A stretch of DNA of 64,000 bases from Pseudarthrobacter sp. SSS035 (GTDB lineage: Bacteria; Actinomycetota; Actinomycetes; Actinomycetales; Micrococcaceae): assembly GCF_023273875.1 (NCBI RefSeq), contig NZ_CP096882.1, forward strand, positions 3,286,001 through 3,350,000. Reading direction: 5' to 3'. Below the pieces are notes generated by a model, which was not told the origin of the DNA, did no database searches, and worked only from the letters and a program-made list of their open reading frames with translations. Of this stretch, positions 16,213 through 24,979 are shown one piece after another; positions within the stretch are counted from its first letter, which is position 1, and each line of letters begins with the position of its first letter. Both the position numbers and the translations under genes were made by a program.

Positions 16213-16266
16213 AGCGCGAACGGACACTTGAGGAACCCAAGGGGGCCTCAAGTGTCCGTTCGCGCT
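16213..16266. terminator. Long perfect palindrome after pfkA
   Basis: Two 21-base arms (16213-16233 and 16246-16266) are exact reverse complements around a 12-base loop. It follows the pfkA stop on the minus strand and precedes the GNAT promoter. It probably terminates pfkA, though the stem is far longer than needed and there is no T-run, so it may be a dispersed palindromic repeat. Confidence 0.55.
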
Positions 16267-16274
16267 GATCAGGC

Positions 16275-17300
16275 TTAGCCGAACAGGACCGCAGCCTCGT
16301 CGTAGCGGTTCTGCGGTACGGTCTTCAGCTGGCCCAGGGCTTTGTCGAAGCTCACGTGCTCAATGTCGGTGCCCTTGAGGGCCACCATGGTGCCCCAGTA
16401 GCCCTCCACCACAGAGTCGATTGCGGCCATGCCCAGGCGGGTGGCGAGCACACGGTCGAACGCGGACGGGACGCCGCCGCGCTGGATGTGCCCCAGGATC
16501 GTGGCACGGGTCTCGATGCCGGTGCGGGCTTCGATCTCGGGGGCGAGCTGGTCCGCGATGCCGCCCAGCCGGGGCCGGCCGAACGTGTCCAGGCCGCGCT
16601 CGGAGTGCGGGGATTCCATGTGGTCCGGAACAAAGCCCTCGGCAACAACAATCAACGGGGCGCGGCCACGGTCATGGGCTTCCTGGACCCATTCGGTGAT
16701 CTGCTCGATGCTGACCTTCTGCTCGGGGATCAGGATGGCGTGGGCGCCGGCGGCCATGCCGGCGTGCAGGGCAATCCAGCCAACGTGGCGGCCCATGACC
16801 TCGGCGATCATGCAGCGGTGGTGGGACTCGCCCGTGGTCCGGAGCCGGTCGATGGCCTCGGTGGCGATCTGGACGGCCGTATCAAAACCGAAGGTGTAGT
16901 CGGTGGCGTCAAGATCGTTGTCCACGGTCTTGGGGACACCCACGATCTTGAGACCGACGTCGGTAAGGCGTTTCGCGGCCGCGAGGGTCCCTTCGCCGCC
17001 TATAGCGATGATGGCGTCGATGCCGAGGCGGTCCATGTGGGCCTTGATGACTTCCGGCCCGCCGCCGTTTTCAAAGGGGTTGGTGCGGGAGGTGCCCAGG
17101 ATGGTGCCACCCTGCTTGGCGATGCCGCGGACCATGCTGCGGGGGATGTCGATGATGTCGCCTTCGACGACACCCCGCCAGCCGTCCAGGAACCCCACGA
17201 ATTCGTGGCCGTGGATGGCGATGCCCTTGAGGACGGCTCCGCGGATGACAGCGTTCAGTCCGGGGCAGTCGCCGCCGCTGGTAAGAATTCCAATTTTCAT
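16275..17300 (-). CDS. pfkA: 6-phosphofructokinase, ATP-type
   Basis: A 341-residue glycolytic enzyme phosphorylating fructose-6-phosphate. GGDCPGLNAVIRG (residues 9-21) and the catalytic PKTVDNDL (Asp127) are present. GGEGT at 101-105 keeps Gly104, the residue associated with ATP use, while Lys124 replaces the Gly of E. coli ATP-PFK. The G104/K124 pair matches ATP-dependent actinobacterial PFKs. I start at ATG 17300, where the conserved N-terminus begins; an in-frame start at 17357 adds 19 non-conserved residues. Confidence 0.94.
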   Translation of the reverse strand: MKIGILTSGGDCPGLNAVIRGAVLKGIAIHGHEFVGFLDGWRGVVEGDIIDIPRSMVRGIAKQGGTILGTSRTNPFENGGGPEVIKAHMDRLGIDAIIAIGGEGTLAAAKRLTDVGLKIVGVPKTVDNDLDATDYTFGFDTAVQIATEAIDRLRTTGESHHRCMIAEVMGRHVGWIALHAGMAAGAHAILIPEQKVSIEQITEWVQEAHDRGRAPLIVVAEGFVPDHMESPHSERGLDTFGRPRLGGIADQLAPEIEARTGIETRATILGHIQRGGVPSAFDRVLATRLGMAAIDSVVEGYWGTMVALKGTDIEHVSFDKALGQLKTVPQNRYDEAAVLFG

Positions 17301-17397
17301 GTCTCGGCTCAAATCCTGGTGTGAAGGTTTACAGGCAGAGCGCCACGCTGAGCTCACCTAGATTGTAGTCGGCGGTGTGCGTTACGACACAAACCGG

Positions 17398-18030
17398 TTA
17401 CAAAAGGCCCCGTTCCATGGCCAGGACCACGGCACGGGTCCTGTCGTCCACGTCCAGCTTGTTGAAGATCCGCAGCAGGTGCGTCTTGACCGTCGCCTCG
17501 GCGATATGGAGCGCGGTGGCCACCTCGGGATTGCTCAGTCCCTGCGCCACGCAGCGGAGAACCTCCACCTCCCGGGCTGTCAGCCGCGGCAGTTCAGGCG
17601 CGCGCATCCGCGAGACCAGGCGTGCCGCCACCGGCGGAGCGAGAACCGTCTCACCACGCGCTGCAGCGCGCACGGCCTCAATGATGCGGTCCCCGGCCGT
17701 GTCCTTCAGGAGATAGCCCACCGCCCCTGACTCCACGGCGCGCATGATGTCGGAGTCGTCGTCGTAGGTGGTCAGCACCAGCACCTTGGTGTCGGGAAAC
17801 CGGTCCCGGATCTGCGCCGTGGCGCCGGCGCCGTCAAGGACGGGCATCCGCAGGTCCATCAGGACGACGGCGGGGCGCAGCCGGCTGACAGCGTCCACCG
17901 CCTCCTGGCCGTTGGCCGCGGCGGCCACCACGTCGATGCCGTCCGCGGTGTCCAGCAGCGCGGCCAGGCCGCTCCGGACCACGGGGTGGTCATCGGCGAG
18001 GACAACAGTCACAGTTTCCGGGAGGCTCAT
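17398..18030 (-). CDS. LuxR/NarL-family response regulator
   Basis: A 210-residue regulator. The receiver domain has VVLADDHPVVRSG (acidic pocket), VVLMDLRMPVLDG (phospho-Asp) and YLLKDTAGD (Lys). The C-terminal LuxR HTH is LTAREVEVLRCVAQGLSNPEVA. It overlaps the upstream kinase gene by four bases, so the two form a coupled two-component pair, likely controlling the neighbouring ABC-2 exporter genes (inference). Confidence 0.9.
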   Translation of the reverse strand: MSLPETVTVVLADDHPVVRSGLAALLDTADGIDVVAAAANGQEAVDAVSRLRPAVVLMDLRMPVLDGAGATAQIRDRFPDTKVLVLTTYDDDSDIMRAVESGAVGYLLKDTAGDRIIEAVRAAARGETVLAPPVAARLVSRMRAPELPRLTAREVEVLRCVAQGLSNPEVATALHIAEATVKTHLLRIFNKLDVDDRTRAVVLAMERGLL

Positions 18031-19313
18031 GTCACGGCTCCGGGCAGGGGTGCGTCCGCACCGCGGGTCCCTGGCCCGGTGTCCGTGCCGCCGGGCCCGA
18101 GGGCCCCGGTGGGGACCACCGCCAGCAGCCGGGTGGCGCCCGGCGCGGAAGTGACCTGGAGCCGGCCACCGATTTCGTCCAGCCGGGCAGCCATCGACTT
18201 CAGGCCGAACCCCTGGTGATCCGCCGAGACGTCAAAGCCCTGCCCGTTGTCCGTGACGGTCAGCCGGAGCAGCGGCGGGCCGCCGGCAGGGATATCCATC
18301 AGGACCTCCGCGGCCGTGGCTCCGGAATGCCTGCGGACGTTGTTGAGTGCCTCCTGGGCCGTCCGGAGCAGTGCCACCTGCTGCGTGGACGGCAGCGGGG
18401 GCAGGCTGTCGGGCAGCTCCACGGTCAGCCGGACGCTGTCCAGGTGAAGCGTGTCCGGCAGCCGCTTCAGTGCCGCCAGGAGGTCTCCGCCCTGGACATC
18501 CGACGGGACGCCTGAGGCCACCAGGGCACGGGCTTCGGCCAGATTCTCTCGGGCCGTCCGCGAAATAGCGGTGAGGCTGCGCACCAGTCCGGAGGGGGCC
18601 TCGGGTTGCGCCCTGAGCTGGGCCTGTGCCGCTTCGGAGAGCATGGCGATGGACGTGAACCCCTGGGCCAGGGTGTCGTGGATTTCCCGTGCCATCCGCT
18701 CACGCTCAGCCAATGCACCGCGTGCCTGTTCCGCGTTGTTCAGTTCGTGGCGGGTGGCCTCAAGCTCAGCCAGCAGTTCGGCGCGCTGTTCGCTTTGCTC
18801 AATGACTTTCGAGATCCAGAGTCCGATCATGCAGCTGGCCACAAACGAGGTCACCAGCTGGGCCGTGATGCCGTACACCTCCGTGCCGGCAAGTCCCCAG
18901 CGGCTGATCTGGCCAACGGCCACGCCGACGCAGAGTACGGCGGTGGCTGCTACGCCCTGGCGCTGGGAGGACGTGAACATCCAGACCTGGGGGAAGGCCA
19001 CAAACAGCAGGACCCCGGCGCCGTCGTACACAAAGGACAGGAACACCACCACAGCCACCAGCAGTGCCACGTAGATGGTGGGCCGCAGTGTCCGGAGATC
19101 CTTGGTCCGGGTCAGGAAAGGGTACGCGGCCCCGAGGAGCACCAGCGCACCAATGACCAGGGGCGTCCCGGACTCTCGCTCGTTGCCGAACATGGCGAAA
19201 TACGACACGCTGGCCAGTGCGGCGTAGAACCCGGCGTGCCACCAGACCATGGAGGTTGTCCATACGGACCGTGCCGGCAGCAGCCGCTCGGTCCGTCCGC
19301 TCATATAGCTCAT
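18027..19313 (-). CDS. Sensor histidine kinase (HisKA_3 family)
   Basis: A 428-residue kinase with about five N-terminal membrane helices (residues 20-160), a coiled coil (EQRAELLAELEATRHELNNA), the HisKA_3 phospho-acceptor MAREIHDTLAQGFTSIAML and a C-terminal ATPase domain (TVTDNGQGFD). ATG 19313 is supported by TTGGTG-17-TAGGGT ending six bases before it, so the pair has its own promoter downstream of the ABC genes. It has no large extracytoplasmic domain and probably senses the membrane, like DesK-type kinases. Confidence 0.9.
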   Translation of the reverse strand: MSYMSGRTERLLPARSVWTTSMVWWHAGFYAALASVSYFAMFGNERESGTPLVIGALVLLGAAYPFLTRTKDLRTLRPTIYVALLVAVVVFLSFVYDGAGVLLFVAFPQVWMFTSSQRQGVAATAVLCVGVAVGQISRWGLAGTEVYGITAQLVTSFVASCMIGLWISKVIEQSEQRAELLAELEATRHELNNAEQARGALAERERMAREIHDTLAQGFTSIAMLSEAAQAQLRAQPEAPSGLVRSLTAISRTARENLAEARALVASGVPSDVQGGDLLAALKRLPDTLHLDSVRLTVELPDSLPPLPSTQQVALLRTAQEALNNVRRHSGATAAEVLMDIPAGGPPLLRLTVTDNGQGFDVSADHQGFGLKSMAARLDEIGGRLQVTSAPGATRLLAVVPTGALGPGGTDTGPGTRGADAPLPGAVT

Positions 19314-19319
19314 GGCTGC

Positions 19320-19348
19320 ACCCTATCCGCGTGCCGCCGGGCCACCAA
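19320..19348 (-). promoter_or_regulatory. Promoter of the kinase/regulator pair
   Basis: Minus strand TTGGTG, 17-base spacer, TAGGGT (19320-19325), then six bases to the kinase ATG. It is one of the few leaderless candidates here with a recognisable -35. Confidence 0.5.
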
Positions 19349-19377
19349 GGTCAACGATTGGTGAGGCACGGAGCCGG

Positions 19378-20244
19378 CTACTTCTGCGGCGGCCACTTGA
19401 ATGCCAACCGGGCAAGCACGGCACCCGCGGCCACCCAGATGCCCAGGACCAGGAACGTCAGCGGCAGGTTGTAGGTGCCGCCGGGCTCAACGGCTTCAAA
19501 GCCGGCAGGCAGGAAAACAGACCTGAAGGCGCTCGCCGTCCAGCGGAGGGGGAAGAAATTGGTCACGGACTGCAGCCAGTCCGGAAGCTGCGAGAACGGG
19601 AAGTACACACCCGAGGTGAAGGACAGGAGCAGTACCGGCAGGACGGCCAGGGTGGACGCGCTTTGTGCCGACTTGGGCAAGGCGGTGAACGCGATGGCCA
19701 CGGTGGCCCAGGCAGCCGTGGCCAGGATCATCAGCAGCGCCACCGTGCCCCACTGCCCGGCGTCCCGGGGCAGCGGGACGTCGAACAGGACGGCTGCCGC
19801 GAGCAGCAGGAGAACAGTCTGGGCCACGATCAGGTAGAGGGTCTGGCCTGTTTTTCCGATGAAGTACGAGGCTGCGGGCAATGGCGTACCGGCCAGCCGC
19901 TTCGCCGTGCCGTTGAAACGCTCGGTGGCCACGTAGCTGCTGAGGTTCTGGAACCCGCTCAGGATGGTGCTCAGCGCAAGCATGCCGGGCAGGTAGTAGT
20001 GCGCCGGGGTGATGCCGCCCTGGCCGTCCGGGCCGGCGCCGAAGACCGGCTCGTCACCGAAAACAGTCCCGAACAGGGACATCATCAGGATCGGGAAGAA
20101 GAGAACCAGGACCAGAGATAGCACGTCACGGTTAAATAGTTTGATCTCCAGCAGGACCCGGCCAAGTCCCAAGCGCAGGACTGACGGGCGCCAGGCCGGG
20201 CGGCCGGTGGCGGGGGAGACGGATGCGGGGACTGCTGTGCTCAT
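19378..20244 (-). CDS. ABC-2 type transporter permease
   Basis: A 288-residue protein with six membrane helices of the ABC2_membrane type. GVYFPFSQLPDWLQSVTNFF matches the conserved ABC-2 signature region. Its start overlaps the ATPase stop by four bases, so the two are one exporter. The kinase/regulator pair lies immediately downstream, as in antibiotic- or lipid-export modules. The substrate is unknown. Confidence 0.9.
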   Translation of the reverse strand: MSTAVPASVSPATGRPAWRPSVLRLGLGRVLLEIKLFNRDVLSLVLVLFFPILMMSLFGTVFGDEPVFGAGPDGQGGITPAHYYLPGMLALSTILSGFQNLSSYVATERFNGTAKRLAGTPLPAASYFIGKTGQTLYLIVAQTVLLLLAAAVLFDVPLPRDAGQWGTVALLMILATAAWATVAIAFTALPKSAQSASTLAVLPVLLLSFTSGVYFPFSQLPDWLQSVTNFFPLRWTASAFRSVFLPAGFEAVEPGGTYNLPLTFLVLGIWVAAGAVLARLAFKWPPQK

Positions 20245-21203
20245 CGGAGGGCTCCTGAAACGGACGATGCTTCCGTAGATCGTGCGGCGGATGGTTCGGC
20301 AGAGGGTTCGGCGCCGTCCGCGGCGCCGATGAGCTGGAGGTAAATGTCCTCAAGGCTGGGACGGACGACGGCGAGCTCCGCCGGCTCTATCGCGCCGCCG
20401 TCGGACAGCGACGCGACCAGGGAAGCCGGCTGCTCGGTCACCACTTCGCGAAGGCCGGAAGCATCCTGCCACCGGACGCGGGGAACCCGGAGGCCCGGGC
20501 CGCCGATCTCCTGCGGGCTGCCTTCGGCGATAAGACGCCCGTGGTTGATGACGCCGATCCGGTCCGCCAGCTGCTCGGCCTCGTCCAGGTAGTGCGTGGT
20601 GAGGACAATGGTGGTGCCGCCGCTGCTCAGCCGGCGGATGAGGTCCCAGAATTGCCGGCGGGCTTCCGGATCGAAGCCTGTGGTGGGTTCGTCCAGGAAC
20701 AGGACCTCCGGGTTGCCGATGATCCCCAGTGCCACGTCCAGCCGGCGCCGCTGGCCGCCCGAAAGGGTTGAGATCCGGACGCCGCCCTTGCCCCCGAGCC
20801 CCACGGCCTCAATGACCTCGTCCACCGGCCGGGGCGCCGGGAAACAGGCAGCCAGTGACCGCAGGGCCTCTGAAACCCTGAGTTCACCGGAGTCGGTGGC
20901 CTCCTGGAGGACGATGCCGATCCGGGCGCGGAAGGACGGTGCCGCCTTCCAGGGGCGCGTTCCCAAAACCATGACATCGCCGCTGTCCGGTTTCCGGTGG
21001 CCTTCCAGGATCTCGATGGTGGTGGACTTGCCAGCGCCGTTGGGACCCAGGAGGGCGTAGGTTTCGCCTGTGCGGATGGTGAGGTCCAGCTGGTCCACGG
21101 CCGTGAGGGTCCCGCCTTTGGGCAGGCGGTACGTTTTGTTGAGGCCGCGCACGGTGATGGCATCAGGGGACTGCCGCTGCCCGGGGATGAGGGACGTGTT
21201 CAT
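20241..21203 (-). CDS. ABC transporter ATP-binding protein (DrrA-like)
   Basis: A 320-residue ATPase. Walker A is GPNGAGKST, the signature is LSGGQRRRLDVALG, Walker B is VLFLDEPTTGFD, and the H-loop is TTHYLDEAEQLADR. The C-terminal ~100 residues, ending Ala/Ser/Glu-rich, follow the DrrA pattern. It is the first gene of the ABC unit. A hairpin terminator at 21292-21336 separates it from the PspC locus. Confidence 0.93.
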   Translation of the reverse strand: MNTSLIPGQRQSPDAITVRGLNKTYRLPKGGTLTAVDQLDLTIRTGETYALLGPNGAGKSTTIEILEGHRKPDSGDVMVLGTRPWKAAPSFRARIGIVLQEATDSGELRVSEALRSLAACFPAPRPVDEVIEAVGLGGKGGVRISTLSGGQRRRLDVALGIIGNPEVLFLDEPTTGFDPEARRQFWDLIRRLSSGGTTIVLTTHYLDEAEQLADRIGVINHGRLIAEGSPQEIGGPGLRVPRVRWQDASGLREVVTEQPASLVASLSDGGAIEPAELAVVRPSLEDIYLQLIGAADGAEPSAEPSAARSTEASSVSGALR

Positions 21204-21291
21204 GCTTCCAGCGTTGCAGTCCCGGGGCGCTGGTCAACAGGCCCGGCCGGTTGAATCTGTTGTCCACCGGCCGGTGGACAAGGACAGCAGA

Positions 21292-21336
21292 AAGGCCCCC
21301 GCTCCGGGGAAGGGTTCTCCGGGGAGCGAGGGCCTT
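21292..21336 (-). terminator. Terminator of the PspC operon
   Basis: 14-base arms (AAGGCCCCCGCTCC / GGAGCGAGGGCCTT, one mismatch) followed on the minus strand by TTTCTG. It lies just after the small PspC gene. Confidence 0.7.
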
Positions 21337-21353
21337 GCGGTTCCTGACTGAGG

Positions 21354-21605
21354 TCAGCTGATGGAGCGGCGGTCCAGGAAGTTCTGCAGCGGGATGGAGT
21401 TCTGCTGGTCAGGAAGGACCAGCCACGCTGCGATGTAGAGGACGACGGCGGGGCCGGGGAGGAGGCAGAAGACCAGGAAAGCGATCCGGACGAACGCCAC
21501 ATCCACGTTGAGCTTTGCTGCAATGCCGCCGCACACACCTCCCAGCCAGCGTTGGGGTCCACGTTTCAGGCCGAAGCCCCTGACGATGCTGAAGAACTTG
21601 TCCAT
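21354..21605 (-). CDS. Small PspC-domain membrane protein
   Basis: An 83-residue protein that is almost only a PspC domain. RWLGGVCGGIAAKLNVDVAFVRI (about residues 19-41) is the amphipathic PspC signature, followed by a single membrane segment (FLVFCLLPGPAVVLYIAAWLVLP). PspC domains sense or respond to membrane stress. It is the last gene of a three-gene unit with 21609-21893 and 21895-23436. Confidence 0.9.
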   Translation of the reverse strand: MDKFFSIVRGFGLKRGPQRWLGGVCGGIAAKLNVDVAFVRIAFLVFCLLPGPAVVLYIAAWLVLPDQQNSIPLQNFLDRRSIS

Positions 21606-21608
21606 GGT

Positions 21609-21893
21609 TCAAGACTTCCCTGTTGTGGGTTCGTTGTCACGCTTTCGGGCCGAAAGCAGCCCGCCGATCACCAGCGCGGCGCCGGCGCCGATCATAAGGC
21701 CGATCAGTACGTAGGTGCCGTTCAGGGTTACCACGCCCAACTGGGCGATGATGATCAGGGCGGCCAGCGCCATCACGATGAGGCCCCAGACTACCGTTCC
21801 CACCCGGGTGGGTGTGGGTCCGGCCGCGTCGGTGTGCACCGTCGTCGGGGTTTGAGGGGTAGACGAATCCGGTGCCGGATCGAAGCTGCTCAT
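21609..21893 (-). CDS. Two-helix membrane protein of the PspC operon
   Basis: A 94-residue protein with a hydrophilic Thr/Pro-rich N-terminus and two membrane helices (about residues 32-52 and 58-80). It is one base after the upstream stop and three bases before the small PspC gene. No family is recognised; context points to the envelope-stress module. Confidence 0.75.
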   Translation of the reverse strand: MSSFDPAPDSSTPQTPTTVHTDAAGPTPTRVGTVVWGLIVMALAALIIIAQLGVVTLNGTYVLIGLMIGAGAALVIGGLLSARKRDNEPTTGKS

Positions 21894-21894
21894 G

Positions 21895-23436
21895 TCAGTT
21901 TCCTTCCTGGATGGTGACGTTGCTGAGGGTGCCGTCGATCCGGATGATCAGGTGGCCGCCTGGCTTGTCGGTGTTGTAGCTGGTTTCCTGGGAGGTAATG
22001 CCGCCCCGGTGGTTGGTGCCTTCGTTGAGATTCCCCAGCGTCATGTCTGCCCTCACGTCCACGGGAATGTTGCTGGGGAGGATCACGGTGACGTTGCTTG
22101 CCGTGATGTCCAGGGGAACTACGACTTCTGAGTCCAGCGGGGCTTGCGCGGCCAATTGGGTGAGGTCAACGGTTCCCCGGCCGCCGGTGACGCTGAAGCC
22201 ATCGGCCGCCTGCTGCTGGCTCGCCGGTGCCCAGTCGACTTGGGTGAAGCGGACCCTGTCGCCGTTGCCCACAACGTTGAAGATGCCGCCGATCACCAGG
22301 GCAACAACGGCGAAGAAACCGAGGATTCCGGACGTCCTGCCGCGCAGGCCCGCGATCAGGATGCCCAGGCCCAGGACGGCTGCACCGCTGGCCCAGACGA
22401 TCGCGTTGGCGGCGTCGCCGAGGTTGATCACGTTGCCGGCGTCCAGGGCCTTGAGCCCGCCACCCACCAGGAGCGCCGTTCCGGCTGTAATGGCTACTGC
22501 CGGGGCACCGGGGCCGGAGGGGCGGACCTTGGGTGCCCGGGCCGGGCCCTGCGGTGGCTGGTAGCCGCCGTAGGCACCGCCGTCGCTGCCGCCCCCACCG
22601 TAGCTGCCGCCGCCGTAAGGCGGGTTGACGCTCGACGGCGGGACCGGAAGGTAGGGTGCGCTGCCGGACGTGCCGGACGTGCGGGTCGAAGCAGAGTCCG
22701 TGGCCGCAAACGGCGCGGCATAGGGGGTTGTGGGATAGGAGGCCGAGTAACCGGAGTCTCCGCCGGCCGGCTGCGGTGTCGCGTTCATGGGAGCTCCATT
22801 CCGGGCCTTGTTGCGTTGGGTCAGGTAGTAGATGAAGTAGATGGCGCCGCCCACCCAGAAGACGGTCCAGAGGAATCCGCCGAAGCCGTTGCGGCTCCAG
22901 CCCCAGAATCCGCCGCCCAGCCCGGTGAGTCCCACCACGGTGGTGATCAGCGCGCCTGTCATGCCGCTGGACCAGCGGCCGGCGCCGGCTTCCTGGACGT
23001 GGATGCGCCCGTCGGGTTCGGGAAGGAATGCCCACGCCAGGCCGTAGAGCAGGACGCCGATTCCGGCGAAGAGGGTGAGGACAATGAAGATGCCGCGGAC
23101 AATCAGCGGATCGATGCCCATCCTGTGCGCGATGCCGCTGGAGACACCGCCGATCCACCGGTCGCGTCCGCGCTGGATACCGTGGCTCCGGACCCAGGTA
23201 AAGAAGTCACCGGACTGGCCCGGCGCTTTGGCGCTGGAGTACGGGCCTGCGGACGGGCCGGAATACTGGCTTGCATAGGGACCGGCATACGGGCCGTCAT
23301 AGGGGCCGGCGGCCGGGGGCGTGTCCTGCGAAGCAGCCGGGGGTGGCAGCAGGGGTTCGGTTGGCTGGTCCGGGTCGCGAGGGGGGAGCGGTTCCGTGGG
23401 CTGGCCGTCATCTGGGGTGGGGGTCTGGGAGTTCAT
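21895..23436 (-). CDS. PspC / LiaF-like (toastrack) envelope-stress membrane protein
   Basis: A 513-residue protein. Residues 1-75 are a proline-rich cytoplasmic tail with repeats (QPTEPL twice; GPY-x-GPY units). A PspC domain follows at about 80-140 (RDRWIGGVSSGIAHRMGIDPLIVRG), then membrane helices, a Gly/Tyr/Ser-rich loop (about 230-310), more helices, and a C-terminal beta-rich LiaF/toastrack-like domain (SNVTVILPSNIPVDVRADMTLG). It is divergent from a PspC-fused kinase and is its likely partner, as LiaF is for LiaRS. Start supported by AGGATCG upstream. Confidence 0.88.
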   Translation of the reverse strand: MNSQTPTPDDGQPTEPLPPRDPDQPTEPLLPPPAASQDTPPAAGPYDGPYAGPYASQYSGPSAGPYSSAKAPGQSGDFFTWVRSHGIQRGRDRWIGGVSSGIAHRMGIDPLIVRGIFIVLTLFAGIGVLLYGLAWAFLPEPDGRIHVQEAGAGRWSSGMTGALITTVVGLTGLGGGFWGWSRNGFGGFLWTVFWVGGAIYFIYYLTQRNKARNGAPMNATPQPAGGDSGYSASYPTTPYAAPFAATDSASTRTSGTSGSAPYLPVPPSSVNPPYGGGSYGGGGSDGGAYGGYQPPQGPARAPKVRPSGPGAPAVAITAGTALLVGGGLKALDAGNVINLGDAANAIVWASGAAVLGLGILIAGLRGRTSGILGFFAVVALVIGGIFNVVGNGDRVRFTQVDWAPASQQQAADGFSVTGGRGTVDLTQLAAQAPLDSEVVVPLDITASNVTVILPSNIPVDVRADMTLGNLNEGTNHRGGITSQETSYNTDKPGGHLIIRIDGTLSNVTIQEGN

Positions 23437-23560
23437 ACTTCGATCCTGCCGTCCGGGGCGGCGCAGCTCTACTGGGGAACACCCTGACTCGCCCCTGAGT
23501 TACCCCCGGTTCAGGCCGGAATCGGGTCCGGGGAACCCTGATCCGTGCTTGGATTGACAC
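23437..23560. promoter_or_regulatory. Divergent control region of the PspC locus
   Basis: A 124-base gap between the PspC operon (-) and the PspC-kinase (+). It contains repeated CCCTGA/CCCCTGAG units and an inverted TCAGG, which could be a regulator site. TTGGAT lies six bases before the kinase ATG. No full consensus promoter is evident. Confidence 0.35.
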
Positions 23561-24979
23561 ATGACCACCGCCCTCACCCGCCCACCGCTTGTCCGCAGCA
23601 GCGACCGCGTCATCGCGGGCGTATGTGCCGGCCTCGCGGCGCATCTGGGCTGGCCGGTGAAAAGCGTGCGGATCGGCATGGCGCTCGCGACCCTCGCCGG
23701 TGGCGCCGGGTTGGCCTTCTATGCGTGGCTGTGGATCATGGTCCCCACCGCCGACGAAAGTGCCCGGCGCAATGCCAGGCGTCCGGCGTCGCCCATTGCC
23801 CCGGCCGTCAGCCTTGACCCGGCATTCAGCGCCGGGCCGCCCTCAGCGGCGCCGTCGCAGGGCTCGCCCGCAGCCGCTCCCTGGTGGGGAAATCCCGACG
23901 CCGGTGCTGGCGCCCCGGGGGTTTCCCCCGGCCCGCCCGCTGCCGGCTACGGGTCGGGCTACGGGGCCGCTGTGCGGCCTCCGTGGTTCCGGGTCCGCAG
24001 CATGCGGTACGGCAAGGAAATACTGTTGGGCGCCGGCCTCCTCCTGGTGGCGGGCATCATGATTGCCCGGCTTCTGGGCGTGGACGTGCCCCTGGAGACC
24101 CTTATCCCCGCGGCTGCCGTGCTGGGCGGTGCAGCCATCGCCTGGATGCAGCTCGACGAAACCCGCCGCGCGGGGCTCGTGGACAAAACCAAGGCCGATC
24201 AGGCAGGCGGCTGGGCGCGCCTGGCCGCCGGATTGGCGCTGGTGGTTGCCGGCGTGCTGGTGATGGTGTCCGGCTCCGGATCCTGGGAACAGACCTGGCT
24301 GGCGCTGCTGGCATCGGTGGCGGTGCTGGGCGGCGTGGTGCTGGTACTTCTTCCGTGGGCCCTCAAATTCTGGCGGGACCTGGAAACTGAGCGGGCGGGC
24401 CGTATCCGTGAAACGGAGCGGGCCGAGATCGCCGCCCACCTGCACGATTCCGTCCTCCAGACCCTCGCCCTGATCCAGCGGCGGGCGGGAAACGAGCACG
24501 ACGTTGTCCGGCTCGCCCGGGCGCAGGAACGTGAGCTCAGGAGCTGGCTGTTCCAGGACCCGGGTAAGGAGGCGGGCCAGCTTTCGGACCGCATCAAGGC
24601 AGTGGGTGCCGAGGTGGAAGACTCGCTCGGCAACGCCGTGGAGGTGGTGAGCGTCGGGGACACAGCCATGACCGAATCCCATGAAGCCCTGGTCCAGGCC
24701 AGCCGTGAGGCGATGCTCAATGCGTCCCGGCACGGCGGCGGGACCGTCTCTGTCTACCTCGAAGTTTCCGATGGTCGGACGGAAATCTTCATCAAGGACA
24801 GGGGGCCGGGCTTCGACCTGCAGGAGGTGCCCGAAGACCGTCTTGGTGTCCGCGAATCGATCATCGGACGCATGAAACGCCACGGCGGGTCGGCCTCCAT
24901 CACCAGCACGCCCAACGGCACTGAGGTGCGGCTGGGAATGCCGGCGCTCCAAACGGAAAACGCGGAAGGGAAATCATGA
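23561..24979 (+). CDS. PspC-fused sensor histidine kinase
   Basis: A 472-residue kinase. An N-terminal PspC domain (residues 9-65; SDRVIAGVCAGLAAHLGW) is fused through a Pro/Gly/Ala linker (70-135) to four or so membrane helices (150-280). A HisKA_3-like acceptor (RAEIAAHLHDSVLQTLALIQ) and a C-terminal ATPase domain (FIKDRGPGFDLQEV) follow. The kinase therefore carries the same sensor module as the divergent operon. Its stop overlaps the regulator start by four bases. The system probably monitors envelope stress. Confidence 0.9.
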   Translation: MTTALTRPPLVRSSDRVIAGVCAGLAAHLGWPVKSVRIGMALATLAGGAGLAFYAWLWIMVPTADESARRNARRPASPIAPAVSLDPAFSAGPPSAAPSQGSPAAAPWWGNPDAGAGAPGVSPGPPAAGYGSGYGAAVRPPWFRVRSMRYGKEILLGAGLLLVAGIMIARLLGVDVPLETLIPAAAVLGGAAIAWMQLDETRRAGLVDKTKADQAGGWARLAAGLALVVAGVLVMVSGSGSWEQTWLALLASVAVLGGVVLVLLPWALKFWRDLETERAGRIRETERAEIAAHLHDSVLQTLALIQRRAGNEHDVVRLARAQERELRSWLFQDPGKEAGQLSDRIKAVGAEVEDSLGNAVEVVSVGDTAMTESHEALVQASREAMLNASRHGGGTVSVYLEVSDGRTEIFIKDRGPGFDLQEVPEDRLGVRESIIGRMKRHGGSASITSTPNGTEVRLGMPALQTENAEGKS

